From the NCBI RefSeq assembly GCF_029846635.1, contig NZ_JARVTG010000001.1, forward strand, positions 3,342,501 through 3,406,500: DNA of 64,000 bases, given 5' to 3'. Source of the stretch: Pokkaliibacter sp. MBI-7 (GTDB lineage: Bacteria; Pseudomonadota; Gammaproteobacteria; Pseudomonadales; Balneatricaceae). Below are positions 27,679-37,300 of this stretch, in pieces (the first letter of the stretch is position 1; every line of letters begins with the position of its first letter). A model generated the notes under the pieces. That model had not been told where the DNA came from. It saw only the letters and a list, made by a program, of their open reading frames with translations, and ran no database searches. The position numbers were made by a program, and so were the translations under genes.

Positions 27679-28110
27679 ATGGCAAAGAAAATTACAGCTT
27701 ATATCAAGCTGCAGGTTAAGGCTGGTCAAGCTAACCCTAGCCCACCCGTTGGTCCAGCTCTGGGTCAGCACGGTGTTAACATTATGGAATTCTGTAAGGC
27801 GTTCAATGCCAGGACTCAAGGTCTTGAGCTGGGTCTGCCTACACCTGTAGTTATTACCGTTTATGCTGATCGTAGCTTCACCTTCATCACTAAGACTCCT
27901 CCTGCTTCAATTCTGTTGAAGAAGGCTGCGGGTCTGAAGAGTGGTTCACCGCGTCCCAATACTCAGAAAGTGGGTAAGGTGAATCGTGCTCAGCTTGAAG
28001 AAATTGCCAAGGCAAAAATGCCCGACCTGACTGCAGGCGACATGGATGCTGCTGTGCGTACTATCGCCGGTAGTGCTCGTTCTATGGGCCTGGATGTGGA
28101 GGGCGTATAA
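27679..28110 (+). CDS. rplK: 50S ribosomal protein L11
   Basis: 143 residues with the conserved Pro-rich KAGQANPSPPVGPALGQHGV segment and the C-terminal rRNA-binding domain (SARSMGLDV). Binds 23S helices 43-44 in the GTPase centre and is needed for RelA activation. rplA follows with no gap. Confidence 0.98.
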   Translation: MAKKITAYIKLQVKAGQANPSPPVGPALGQHGVNIMEFCKAFNARTQGLELGLPTPVVITVYADRSFTFITKTPPASILLKKAAGLKSGSPRPNTQKVGKVNRAQLEEIAKAKMPDLTAGDMDAAVRTIAGSARSMGLDVEGV

Positions 28111-28806
28111 ATGGCAAAGCTGACTAAGCGTGCAAAGCTGATCGCTGAGAAAGTTCAGCCTGGCAAACTGTACAGTGTTGAAGATGCTGTAACTCTGCTG
28201 GCAGATCTGTCAAAAGTAAAGTTCACTGAGTCCATTGATGTGGCTGTGAACCTGGGTGTTGATCCACGTAAATCTGATCAGGTTGTTCGTGGTTCCACTG
28301 TTCTGCCTAACGGTACTGGTAAAACTGTACGCGTGGCAGTGTTCGCTCAGGGTGCCAATGCTGAAGCCGCTAAGGCTGCAGGTGCTGACGTAGTAGGTTT
28401 TGATGATCTGGCTGATGCAGTTAAAGCTGGTAATCTGGACTTTGATGTTGTCATTGCTACTCCAGATGCAATGCGTGTAGTTGGTCAGTTGGGTCAGATT
28501 CTTGGTCCTCGTGGCCTGATGCCTAACCCAAAGGTGGGTACTGTTACTCCTGATGTTGCTACCGCGGTTAAAAATGCCAAGGCTGGTCAGGTTCGTTACC
28601 GTACCGACAAAAACGGTATCATCCACTGTGGTCTAGGTAAGCTGGGCTTTGAGGCGGGTGCTATCAAGGAAAACCTGGAAGCTCTGGTTGGTGATCTGAA
28701 GAAAGCCAAACCTTCTACTTCCAAAGGGGTTTACCTGAAGAAGGTAACCCTGTCTACCACTATGGGACCTGGTCTGGTAGTGGATTTGAGCAGCCTGAAC
28801 GTATAA
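28111..28806 (+). CDS. rplA: 50S ribosomal protein L1
   Basis: 231 residues; forms the L1 stalk that handles the E-site tRNA and, in E. coli, represses its own rplK-rplA message. The LMPNPKVGTVTPDV motif is conserved. The start codon follows the rplK stop directly. Confidence 0.98.
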   Translation: MAKLTKRAKLIAEKVQPGKLYSVEDAVTLLADLSKVKFTESIDVAVNLGVDPRKSDQVVRGSTVLPNGTGKTVRVAVFAQGANAEAAKAAGADVVGFDDLADAVKAGNLDFDVVIATPDAMRVVGQLGQILGPRGLMPNPKVGTVTPDVATAVKNAKAGQVRYRTDKNGIIHCGLGKLGFEAGAIKENLEALVGDLKKAKPSTSKGVYLKKVTLSTTMGPGLVVDLSSLNV

Positions 28807-28833
28807 TTCATGTTGCGATCGAACTTTGGGGTC

Positions 28834-28984
28834 CCTGGATATGTACTGGGGGCCGTCAAAGACCGCAGGTGAGCCTTGGTTCTTAATGTTGCCTGCGCAG
28901 ATGGTGTCCCGGCTCAACCTTGTTGAGTCTGACCACCAAAAGTGCCCCTGATTTCAGGGGTGTGGTATGGAAATATCCAGGAGA
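28834..28984 (+). ncRNA. Ribosomal L10 leader RNA
   Basis: The untranslated region before rplJ contains the hallmarks of the L10(L12)4-binding leader: GACCGCAGGTGAG (28861-28873) and CTTAATG...CCTGCGCAGATGGTGT downstream. Binding of L10-L7/L12 here represses rplJL translation in related bacteria. CCTGGATAT (28834-28842) is perfectly complementary to ATATCCAGG (28973-28981), which overlaps the AGGAGA ribosome-binding site. A CCCCTG/CAGGGG hairpin lies at 28945-28960. Borders are approximate. Confidence 0.85.
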
Positions 28985-28990
28985 AAGCCC

Positions 28991-29491
28991 GTGGCTTTGA
29001 AACTTGAAGACAAGAAGGCCATTGTCGCTGAAGTCAGCGAGGTGGCTAAAGGCGCGCTTTCTGCCGTGGTTGCTGATGCCCGTGGTGTGACTGTAGAGCA
29101 CATGACTGGTCTGCGTAAGCAAGCGCGTGAGAATGGAGTTTACGTTCGTGTTGTACGTAACACTCTGGCTCGTCGCGCAATGGAAGGTACCCAATTTGAA
29201 TGCCTGAACGAGGTTTTCAAGGGGCCAACCCTTATTGCTTTCTCAAATGAGCATCCAGGCGCTGGCGCTCGTCTGTTCAAAGAGTTTGCGAAAGGTAATG
29301 ACAAGTTTGAGGTAAAGGGTCTGGCTTACGAAGGTAAGTTCATGACTGCAGCTCAGATTGACATCCTGGCAACTCTGCCAACCTACGACGAAGCTGTTGC
29401 ACAGCTGATGAGCGTAATCCAAGGTGCAACCAGCAAGCTGGCACGTACTTTGGCTGCGATTCGCGACCAGAAAGAAGGCCAAGCCGCTTAA
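28991..29491 (+). CDS. rplJ: 50S ribosomal protein L10
   Basis: 166 residues from a GTG start at 28991, six bases after AGGAGA; this gives an N-terminus (VALKLEDKKAIV, initiator Met) collinear with E. coli L10. An in-frame ATG at 28967 would lie inside the leader RNA and before the ribosome-binding site. L10 anchors the L7/L12 stalk and autoregulates this operon. Confidence 0.96.
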   Translation: MALKLEDKKAIVAEVSEVAKGALSAVVADARGVTVEHMTGLRKQARENGVYVRVVRNTLARRAMEGTQFECLNEVFKGPTLIAFSNEHPGAGARLFKEFAKGNDKFEVKGLAYEGKFMTAAQIDILATLPTYDEAVAQLMSVIQGATSKLARTLAAIRDQKEGQAA

Positions 29492-29528
29492 TCCTTGTAG
29501 GGATAAGTTGCTTAAAGTATCGATTAAT

Positions 29529-29549
29529 CATTTCTGTTTGGCAGAAATG
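29529..29549 (+). promoter_or_regulatory. Hairpin in the rplJ-rplL spacer
   Basis: CATTTCTG and CAGAAATG form a perfect 8-bp stem with a 5-nt loop, with no T-run. It may help the fourfold higher synthesis of L7/L12 or be an RNase processing site; role inferred from position only. Confidence 0.45.
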
Positions 29550-29573
29550 TTATACGTTTAGGAAAGATTCAAA

Positions 29574-29945
29574 ATGTCCGCTATTTCTAAAGAAGATATC
29601 ATCAACGCAGTTGCCGAAATGTCTGTAATGGACGTTGTAGAACTGATCAAGATGATGGAAGAGAAGTTCGGTGTTACCGCTGCTGCTGCTGTAGCTGCTG
29701 GTCCTGCTGCCGCTGCTGAAGCTGTAGAAGAGAAAACCGAATTCGACGTGATCCTGGCTTCTGCTGGCGAAAAGAAAGTTAACGTTATCAAAGTGGTTCG
29801 TGCTGCTACCGGTCTGGGCCTGAAAGAAGCCAAAGACATGGTTGATGGTGCTCCTTCTACTCTGAAAGAAGGCATCAGCAAAGACGAAGCTGAAAAGCTG
29901 AAGAAAGAGCTGGAAGAAGCTGGCGCCACTGTAGAGATCAAGTAA
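29574..29945 (+). CDS. rplL: 50S ribosomal protein L7/L12
   Basis: 123 residues. The N-terminal dimerisation domain (to about 35) is followed by the Ala-rich flexible hinge (about 36-55) and the C-terminal factor-binding domain with KVAVIKVVRAATGLGLKEAKD-type sequence. Recruits translational GTPases. Preceded by AGGAAAG. Confidence 0.98.
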   Translation: MSAISKEDIINAVAEMSVMDVVELIKMMEEKFGVTAAAAVAAGPAAAAEAVEEKTEFDVILASAGEKKVNVIKVVRAATGLGLKEAKDMVDGAPSTLKEGISKDEAEKLKKELEEAGATVEIK

Positions 29946-29995
29946 TTTTATTCTTATGGCATTTTCTATTGCCTGACGATACTATTACTAGTTGG

Positions 29996-30023
29996 GGCTG
30001 GTGGCCATCGCCACCGGCCTTTT
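29996..30023 (+). terminator. rplL-rpoB attenuator
   Basis: GGCTGGTGGC and GCCACCGGCC form a 10-bp stem (one T-G) with loop CATC, followed by TTTT. A partial terminator at this spot sets the lower rpoBC expression relative to ribosomal proteins in E. coli; position and structure match that role. Confidence 0.85.
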
Positions 30024-30155
30024 CTCGCTTAAAATGCAGCCCATGTGGAGCGGCTATCCAAGCTCATTTTCTCAGACAGTCAGTCCGGCCAGAAAAAAGA
30101 GATGGCGGTGGCTGTTATTGTCTTTTGAGTCAGGTGCACAAGCTGGGGAACGCTG

Positions 30156-33100
30156 ATGGCTTACTCGTATACTGAAAGAAAACGTATCCGTAAGGATTTC
30201 GGGAAACTGCCCCCCGTGATGGATGTGCCATATTTGTTGGCAATCCAAATAGATTCATATCGGAAGTTCCTGCAAACCGGTGTGGCACTGGCTCATCGCA
30301 AGGACATTGGCCTCCACGCTGCGTTTAAGTCTGTCTTCCCGATACAGTCCTATTCTGGCAACGCATCGCTGGAATATGTCAGTTATCGCCTGGGTGAACC
30401 TGTATTTGACGTCAAGGAATGTCAACTGCGTGGTTTGACCTTCGCTGCACCGCTGCGGGTGAAAGTCCGTCTGGTGATCTTTGATAAAGAGTCACCCAAT
30501 AAAGCGGTCAAGGATATCAAAGAGCAAGAAGTCTACATGGGTGAAATCCCATTGATGACTGATAACGGTACCTTCGTTGTCAACGGTACCGAGCGTGTAA
30601 TTGTGTCGCAATTGCACCGTTCTCCTGGTGTGTTTTTCGATCATGATCGTGGTAAGACTCACTCATCAGGCAAGTTGCTTTATTCCGCTCGTATTATTCC
30701 TTATCGTGGCTCATGGCTGGATTTCGAATACGATCCCAAAGATTGTGTCTTTGTTCGTATCGATCGTCGTCGCAAACTGCCTGCTACGATTCTGCTACGT
30801 GCTCTGGGCTACTCTTCAGAAGAAATTCTGGAGATGTTCTTTGATACCACAACCTTCCGTCTGAGTGCCGATGGCGTGACGATGGAGCTGGTGGCTTCCC
30901 GCCTGCGTGGTGAGACACTGAGCTTTGATGTCAAAGATGCATCAGGTAACGTCATTGTAGAGCAGGGGCGTCGTATTACTGCTCGTCATATTCGTCAGCT
31001 GGAGAAAACCGGGCTGGACGAATTGGAAGTGCCTATTGAGTATCTGCTGGGCAAGATTTCCGCACGTGATATTTTTGATCCGAGTACTGGTGAACTGATT
31101 GCTGAGTGCAACAGTGAAATTACACTGGAACTGCTGGAAAAAATGCTCAATGCTGGCATCGACCGTATCAATGCGTTGTATACCAACGACATCGATTGTG
31201 GTCCTTTCATTTCAGATACCTTGGCTATTGATCCGACTCGTAACCAGCTGGAAGCGTTGGTCGAAATCTATCGCATGATGCGTCCTGGTGAGCCGCCTAC
31301 CCGTGAGGCTGCCGAGACGCTGTTCAATAATTTGTTCTTCGCTCCTGAACGCTACGACTTCTCTGCTGTAGGTCGTATGAAGTTCAACCGCCGTATCAAT
31401 CGTCTGGATGAGAGCGGTCAGGCCATAGAAACTGGTCCTGGTATCCTCAGTAATGAAGACATCACCGACGTACTGACCACGTTGATCGATATTCGCAACG
31501 GTAAGGGCGTGGTGGACGACATCGATCATCTGGGGAACCGCCGTATTCGCTCCGTTGGCGAGATGGCTGAGAACCAGTTCCGTGTTGGTCTGGTGCGTGT
31601 TGAGCGTGCAGTTCGTGAGCGTTTGGCATTGGCCGAGTCCGATGGTCTGATGCCGCAGGATCTGATCAATGCCAAGCCAGTTGCGGCAGCGATCAAGGAG
31701 TTCTTTGGTTCCAGTCAGCTGTCCCAGTTTATGGACCAGAACAACCCTCTGTCTGAAGTGACGCACAAACGTCGTGTTTCAGCATTGGGCCCAGGCGGTC
31801 TGACTCGTGAGCGTGCGGGTTTTGAAGTTCGTGACGTGCATCCGACCCACTATGGTCGCGTATGTCCTATTGAAACGCCTGAAGGTCCGAACATCGGTCT
31901 TATCAACTCACTGGCAACCTACGCCCGTACTAACCGTTATGGTTTCCTTGAGAGCCCGTACCGTAAAGTTGTTGATGGCACAGTAACTGAAGAAATCGCC
32001 TACCTGTCAGCGATTGAAGAGAGCCAATACGTTATCGCTCAGGCTTCTGCCAAGGTGAACGATGATGGCGCTCTGGTTGATGAGCTGGTTCAGGTTCGTC
32101 ATCTTAACGAATTTACTGTCATGCCACCTGAGCGCGTCGACTACATGGACGTTTCACCACGTCAGGTTGTGTCTGTCGCAGCTTCATTGATCCCTTTCCT
32201 TGAGCACGACGATGCTAACCGTGCCTTGATGGGTTCGAACATGCAGCGTCAGGCTGTACCTACCCTGCGTGCAGACAAGCCGCTGGTTGGTACTGGTATG
32301 GAGCGTTATGTCGCACGTGATTCCGGCGTATGTATCGTTGCCAAGCGCGGCGGTGTGATTGAGCGTGTTGATGCCAAGCGTATCGTAGTGCGTGTCAATG
32401 AAGATGAGATCATTCCTGGTGAAGCAGGGGTTGATATCTATACGCTGACCAAGTACGTGCGCTCTAACCAGAACACTTGCATCAACCAACGTCCTATTGT
32501 GAACGAAGGTGATGTCGTTGAGCGCAAGGATATTCTCGCTGATGGTCCGTCGGTCGATTTGGGTGAACTGGCTCTGGGTCAGAACATGCGTATCGCCTTC
32601 ATGCCATGGAACGGATACAACTACGAGGATTCCATCCTCATTTCCGAGCGAGTCGTACAGGAAGATCGCTTTACCACTATCCACATTCAGGAACTGACCT
32701 GTGTGGCCCGTGATACCAAGCTTGGCCCGGAGGAAATTACTTCCGATATCCCCAACGTGGGTGAGTCTGCATTGGCCAAGCTGGATGACTCGGGTGTGGT
32801 ATACATCGGTGCTGAAGTAGGTCCTGGCGATATTCTGGTTGGTAAGGTAACGCCCAAAGGCGAAACTCAGCTGACTCCGGAAGAAAAGCTGTTGCGTGCC
32901 ATCTTTGGTGAGAAAGCATCTGACGTTAAAGATACATCCCTGCGAGTGAAAACTGGCACCTATGGGAAGGTCATCGACGTTCAGGTGTTCACCCGTGATG
33001 GAGTACAGAAGGATCAGCGTGCTCTGGAAATTGAGCAGATGCAGCTTGACGAGATCCGTAAGGACCTGAATGAAGAATTCCGTATCGTTGAGCGTGCAAC

Positions 33101-34274
33101 ATTCGAGCGTCTGGCCCAGGCTCTTTCTGGTAAGACGGCCGATGGTGGTCCAGGGCTGATCAAAGGTCAGACTATCAGCGATGATTATCTGGCTTCATTG
33201 CCTCATGGCGATTGGTTCAAAATTCGTGTAGCTGATGAAGAGTCCATTGAGCTGTTGGAAAAAGCCCAGCAGTATCTGAAGGAGTTCCGTCAGAAGCAGG
33301 AAGACAAGTTTGAAGACAAGAAGAAGAAGCTGCAGCAAGGTGATGACCTGGCTCCAGGTGTTCTGAAAATTGTCAAAGTGTATGTTGCTACCAAGCGTCG
33401 CGTTCAGCCCGGTGACAAGATGGCCGGTCGTCACGGTAACAAAGGGGTTATCTCCATCATCATGCCGGTGGAGGATATGCCCTATGATGCTGAAGGCAAT
33501 CCGGTTGACATCGTGTTGAACCCATTGGGCGTTCCTTCCCGTATGAACGTTGGTCAGGTGCTGGAGACTCACTTGGGCGCTGCTGCTCGTGGTCTGGGGC
33601 ACAAGATCAACGGCATGCTGGAAGCTGAGCGTGAGCGTGTAGAGAAAGTAGCTGAACTGCGTTCTTTCCTTCAGGAAGTCTATAACGCTCCAATAGGTAA
33701 TCTGGTTTCTGCCAGTCAGGAAGATCTGAACTCTCTGAGTGATGACGAGATTCTTGAGCTATCTGCCAACCTGCGTAAAGGTGTGCCAATGGCAACGCCT
33801 GTGTTCGATGGTGCCAAAGAGGCTGAAATCAAACACATGCTGCGCTTGGCTGGTATCGATGATAGCGGTCAGATCAACCTGTTCGACGGTCGTACCGGCG
33901 AGCGTTTTGATCGTCCGGTCACAGTCGGCTACATGTACATGTTGAAGCTGAACCACCTGGTTGATGACAAGATGCACGCTCGTTCCACAGGCTCTTACAG
34001 TCTGGTTACCCAGCAACCACTGGGTGGTAAGGCACAGTTCGGTGGTCAGCGTTTCGGTGAGATGGAAGTGTGGGCCCTGGAAGCATACGGTGCTGCCTAC
34101 ACCCTTCAGGAAATGCTCACTGTTAAATCCGACGACGTGAATGGTCGTACCAAGATGTACAAAAACATCGTGGACGGTGACCACCGTATGGAGGCCGGCA
34201 TGCCGGAGTCCTTCAACGTGTTGGTCAAGGAGATTCGCTCGTTGGGTATCGACATCGAGCTCGAGACCGAGTGA
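30156..34274 (+). CDS. rpoB: RNA polymerase beta subunit
   Basis: 1372 residues, about 30 longer than in E. coli. The rifampicin pocket (SSQLSQFMDQNNPLSE, then THKRR and SALGPGGL) has the wild-type drug-sensitive residues. The C-terminal switch and clamp region GGKAQFGGQRFGEMEVWALE is intact. Starts MAYSYTERKRIRKDFG. In operon with rpoC, 77 bp apart. Confidence 0.99.
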   Translation: MAYSYTERKRIRKDFGKLPPVMDVPYLLAIQIDSYRKFLQTGVALAHRKDIGLHAAFKSVFPIQSYSGNASLEYVSYRLGEPVFDVKECQLRGLTFAAPLRVKVRLVIFDKESPNKAVKDIKEQEVYMGEIPLMTDNGTFVVNGTERVIVSQLHRSPGVFFDHDRGKTHSSGKLLYSARIIPYRGSWLDFEYDPKDCVFVRIDRRRKLPATILLRALGYSSEEILEMFFDTTTFRLSADGVTMELVASRLRGETLSFDVKDASGNVIVEQGRRITARHIRQLEKTGLDELEVPIEYLLGKISARDIFDPSTGELIAECNSEITLELLEKMLNAGIDRINALYTNDIDCGPFISDTLAIDPTRNQLEALVEIYRMMRPGEPPTREAAETLFNNLFFAPERYDFSAVGRMKFNRRINRLDESGQAIETGPGILSNEDITDVLTTLIDIRNGKGVVDDIDHLGNRRIRSVGEMAENQFRVGLVRVERAVRERLALAESDGLMPQDLINAKPVAAAIKEFFGSSQLSQFMDQNNPLSEVTHKRRVSALGPGGLTRERAGFEVRDVHPTHYGRVCPIETPEGPNIGLINSLATYARTNRYGFLESPYRKVVDGTVTEEIAYLSAIEESQYVIAQASAKVNDDGALVDELVQVRHLNEFTVMPPERVDYMDVSPRQVVSVAASLIPFLEHDDANRALMGSNMQRQAVPTLRADKPLVGTGMERYVARDSGVCIVAKRGGVIERVDAKRIVVRVNEDEIIPGEAGVDIYTLTKYVRSNQNTCINQRPIVNEGDVVERKDILADGPSVDLGELALGQNMRIAFMPWNGYNYEDSILISERVVQEDRFTTIHIQELTCVARDTKLGPEEITSDIPNVGESALAKLDDSGVVYIGAEVGPGDILVGKVTPKGETQLTPEEKLLRAIFGEKASDVKDTSLRVKTGTYGKVIDVQVFTRDGVQKDQRALEIEQMQLDEIRKDLNEEFRIVERATFERLAQALSGKTADGGPGLIKGQTISDDYLASLPHGDWFKIRVADEESIELLEKAQQYLKEFRQKQEDKFEDKKKKLQQGDDLAPGVLKIVKVYVATKRRVQPGDKMAGRHGNKGVISIIMPVEDMPYDAEGNPVDIVLNPLGVPSRMNVGQVLETHLGAAARGLGHKINGMLEAERERVEKVAELRSFLQEVYNAPIGNLVSASQEDLNSLSDDEILELSANLRKGVPMATPVFDGAKEAEIKHMLRLAGIDDSGQINLFDGRTGERFDRPVTVGYMYMLKLNHLVDDKMHARSTGSYSLVTQQPLGGKAQFGGQRFGEMEVWALEAYGAAYTLQEMLTVKSDDVNGRTKMYKNIVDGDHRMEAGMPESFNVLVKEIRSLGIDIELETE

Positions 34275-34351
34275 TTTTCCTGACCAGGTGACAGGATTAG
34301 CGGGGGGCCTAACAAGGCTCCCCACGACGAAGTTCCCCAGGGGTACGGCCA

Positions 34352-37300
34352 ATGAAAGATTTGCTGAATCTGTTAAAGAATCAGGCCCAACACCAAGAAT
34401 TTGACTCTATCCGGATTGGCCTGGCTTCTCCGGATATGATTCGTTCCTGGTCGTTCGGTGAGGTAAAGAAGCCGGAGACCATCAACTATCGTACGTTCAA
34501 GCCTGAGCGTGATGGTCTCTTCTGCGCCAAGATTTTTGGTCCTATCAAGGACTATGAGTGCCTGTGCGGTAAGTACAAGCGCCTCAAGCATCGTGGTGTG
34601 ATCTGCGAAAAGTGCGGTGTTGAAGTTGCTCTGGCCAAGGTTCGCCGTGAGCGTATGGGCCATATCGAGCTGGCTTCTCCAACTGCGCACATCTGGTTCC
34701 TGAAGTCCCTGCCAAGCCGTATCGGCTTGCTGCTGGACATGACGCTGCGTGACATTGAGCGCGTGCTGTACTTCGAGTCCTTTGTGGTTATCGATCCCGG
34801 TATGACTGACCTTGAAAAAGGCCAGCTGCTGAGTGATGAAGAATACTACGAAATGCTCGAAGAGCATGGCGATGAGTTTGATGCCAAGATGGGCGCCGAA
34901 GCTATTCAGGGCTTGCTGCGTGATCTGGATCTTGAGCTGGAAATTCAGCAATTGCGTGAAGAAATTCCGCAGACCAACTCTGAGACCAAGATCAAGAAGT
35001 TGTCCAAGCGTTTGAAGCTGATGGAGGCATTTGTTGCTTCCGGCAACAAGCCTGAGTGGATGATTTTGACTGTGCTGCCAGTTCTGCCGCCTGATTTGCG
35101 TCCATTGGTGCCGCTGGACGGTGGCCGGTTCGCTACGTCGGACCTTAATGACCTGTATCGCCGTGTGATCAACCGAAACAACCGTCTGAAGCGTCTGCTT
35201 GAGCTGGCTGCGCCCGATATTATCGTGCGTAACGAGAAGCGTATGCTGCAGGAGTCAGTTGATGCACTGCTCGACAATGGTCGTCGTGGTCGTGCCATTA
35301 CGGGTTCGAACAAGCGTCCGCTGAAATCTCTGGCTGACATGATCAAAGGTAAACAGGGTCGTTTCCGTCAGAACCTGCTGGGTAAGCGTGTCGATTACTC
35401 CGGTCGTTCCGTTATCACTGTGGGCCCGACCCTGCGTCTGCATCAGTGCGGTCTGCCGAAGAAAATGGCACTGGAGCTGTTCAAGCCTTTTATCTTCCAG
35501 AAGCTGGAAGCTCGTGGGCTGGCAACAACCATCAAAGCTGCCAAGAAAATGGTAGAGCGCGAAGAAGGCTTCGTCTGGGATATCCTCGAGGAAGTCATCC
35601 GCGAACATCCTGTGCTGCTTAACCGTGCACCTACGTTGCACCGTTTGGGTATTCAGGCATTTGAGCCAGTTCTTATCGAAGGTAAGGCTATTCAGTTGCA
35701 CCCTCTGGTCTGTGCGGCTTATAACGCTGACTTCGACGGTGACCAGATGGCTGTTCACGTACCGCTGACACTGGAAGCCCAGCTGGAAGCGCGTGCGTTG
35801 ATGATGTCAACCAATAACGTGCTGTCGCCTGCCAACGGTGAGCCTATCATCGTTCCTTCTCAGGACGTGGTATTGGGTCTGTATTACATGAGTCGCGAGC
35901 GTGTAAATGCCCGTGGCGAAGGTCGCATCTTTGCTGACCTTAAAGAAGTTCACAAGGCTTACAACACCTTTGCTGAAGATGGAGCGCGCGCCGTACATCT
36001 CCAAGCCAAGATCAAAGTCCGTATCCACGAAGTCATTCGTGATATTCACGGCGGTGTGGAAGAGCGTACACGTATCGCTGACACCACTGTTGGCCGTGCA
36101 CTGCTGTTTGATATCGTGCCCAAGGGCTTGCCATTTGATCTGATCAACCAGGCGATGAAGAAGAAATCGATCTCTCGCCTGCTGAACGAGTCATATCGTC
36201 GTGTTGGTCTGAAAGATACCGTTATCTTTGCTGACCAGCTGATGTATATGGGCTTCAGCTTTGCTGCACGCTCAGGTTCTTCGGTCGGTGTTAACGATTT
36301 CGTTATTCCTGATGCCAAGGTCGCGATCATTGATCGTGCTGAGGGTGAGGTCAAGGAAATCGAACAGCAGTTCCGCGATGGTCTGGTAACGGCTGGTGAG
36401 AAGTACAACAAGGTTATCGACTTGTGGTCGAAGGCTAACGATGAAATTGCCAAAGCGATGATGGCTACTCTCGGTCGTGAGAAAGTGCTTGATCGCGACG
36501 GTAACGAAGTAGATCAGGAGTCCTTTAACTCCGTATACATGATGGCCGACTCCGGTGCTCGTGGTTCTGCAGCACAGATGCGTCAGCTGGGTGGTATGCG
36601 TGGTCTGATGGCCAAACCTGATGGCTCCATCATCGAGACACCTATTACCGCGAACTTCCGTGAGGGCTTGAGTGTACTTCAGTACTTCATCTCTACTCAC
36701 GGCGCTCGTAAAGGTCTGGCCGATACCGCATTGAAAACAGCCAACTCCGGTTACCTGACTCGCCGTCTGGTGGATGTAGCACAGGATCTGGTTGTAGTCG
36801 AAGACGACTGCGGAACGGAAGAAGGCCTGATCATGACCCCGGTTATCGAGGGTGGTGATATTGTTGTGCCTCTGGGTGCGCGCGTGCTGGGCCGAGTGGT
36901 TGCTCATGACGTATTGGATCCTGCCAGTCAGGATGTGCTGATCAGTCGTGGTACGCTGATCGATGAGGCTTGGGTTGAGCGTCTGGAGAAAGACGAAAAC
37001 CTGTCTTCTGTCGACGAGATTATCGTTCGTACACCTATCAGCTGCGATACCCGCTATGGTATCTGTGCTAAGTGCTATGGTCGTGACCTTGGTCGCGGTC
37101 ATCTGGTGAATGCCGGTGAGTCTGTCGGTGTCATCGCTGCTCAGTCCATCGGTGAGCCCGGTACTCAGCTGACCATGCGTACGTTCCACATCGGTGGTGC
37201 GGCATCGCGAGCGGCAGCAGTCGACAACATCCAGGTCAAGAATGGTGGTGAGATCCGCCTGCACAACATGAAGTCGGTAAAACGTGACGACGGCGTATTG

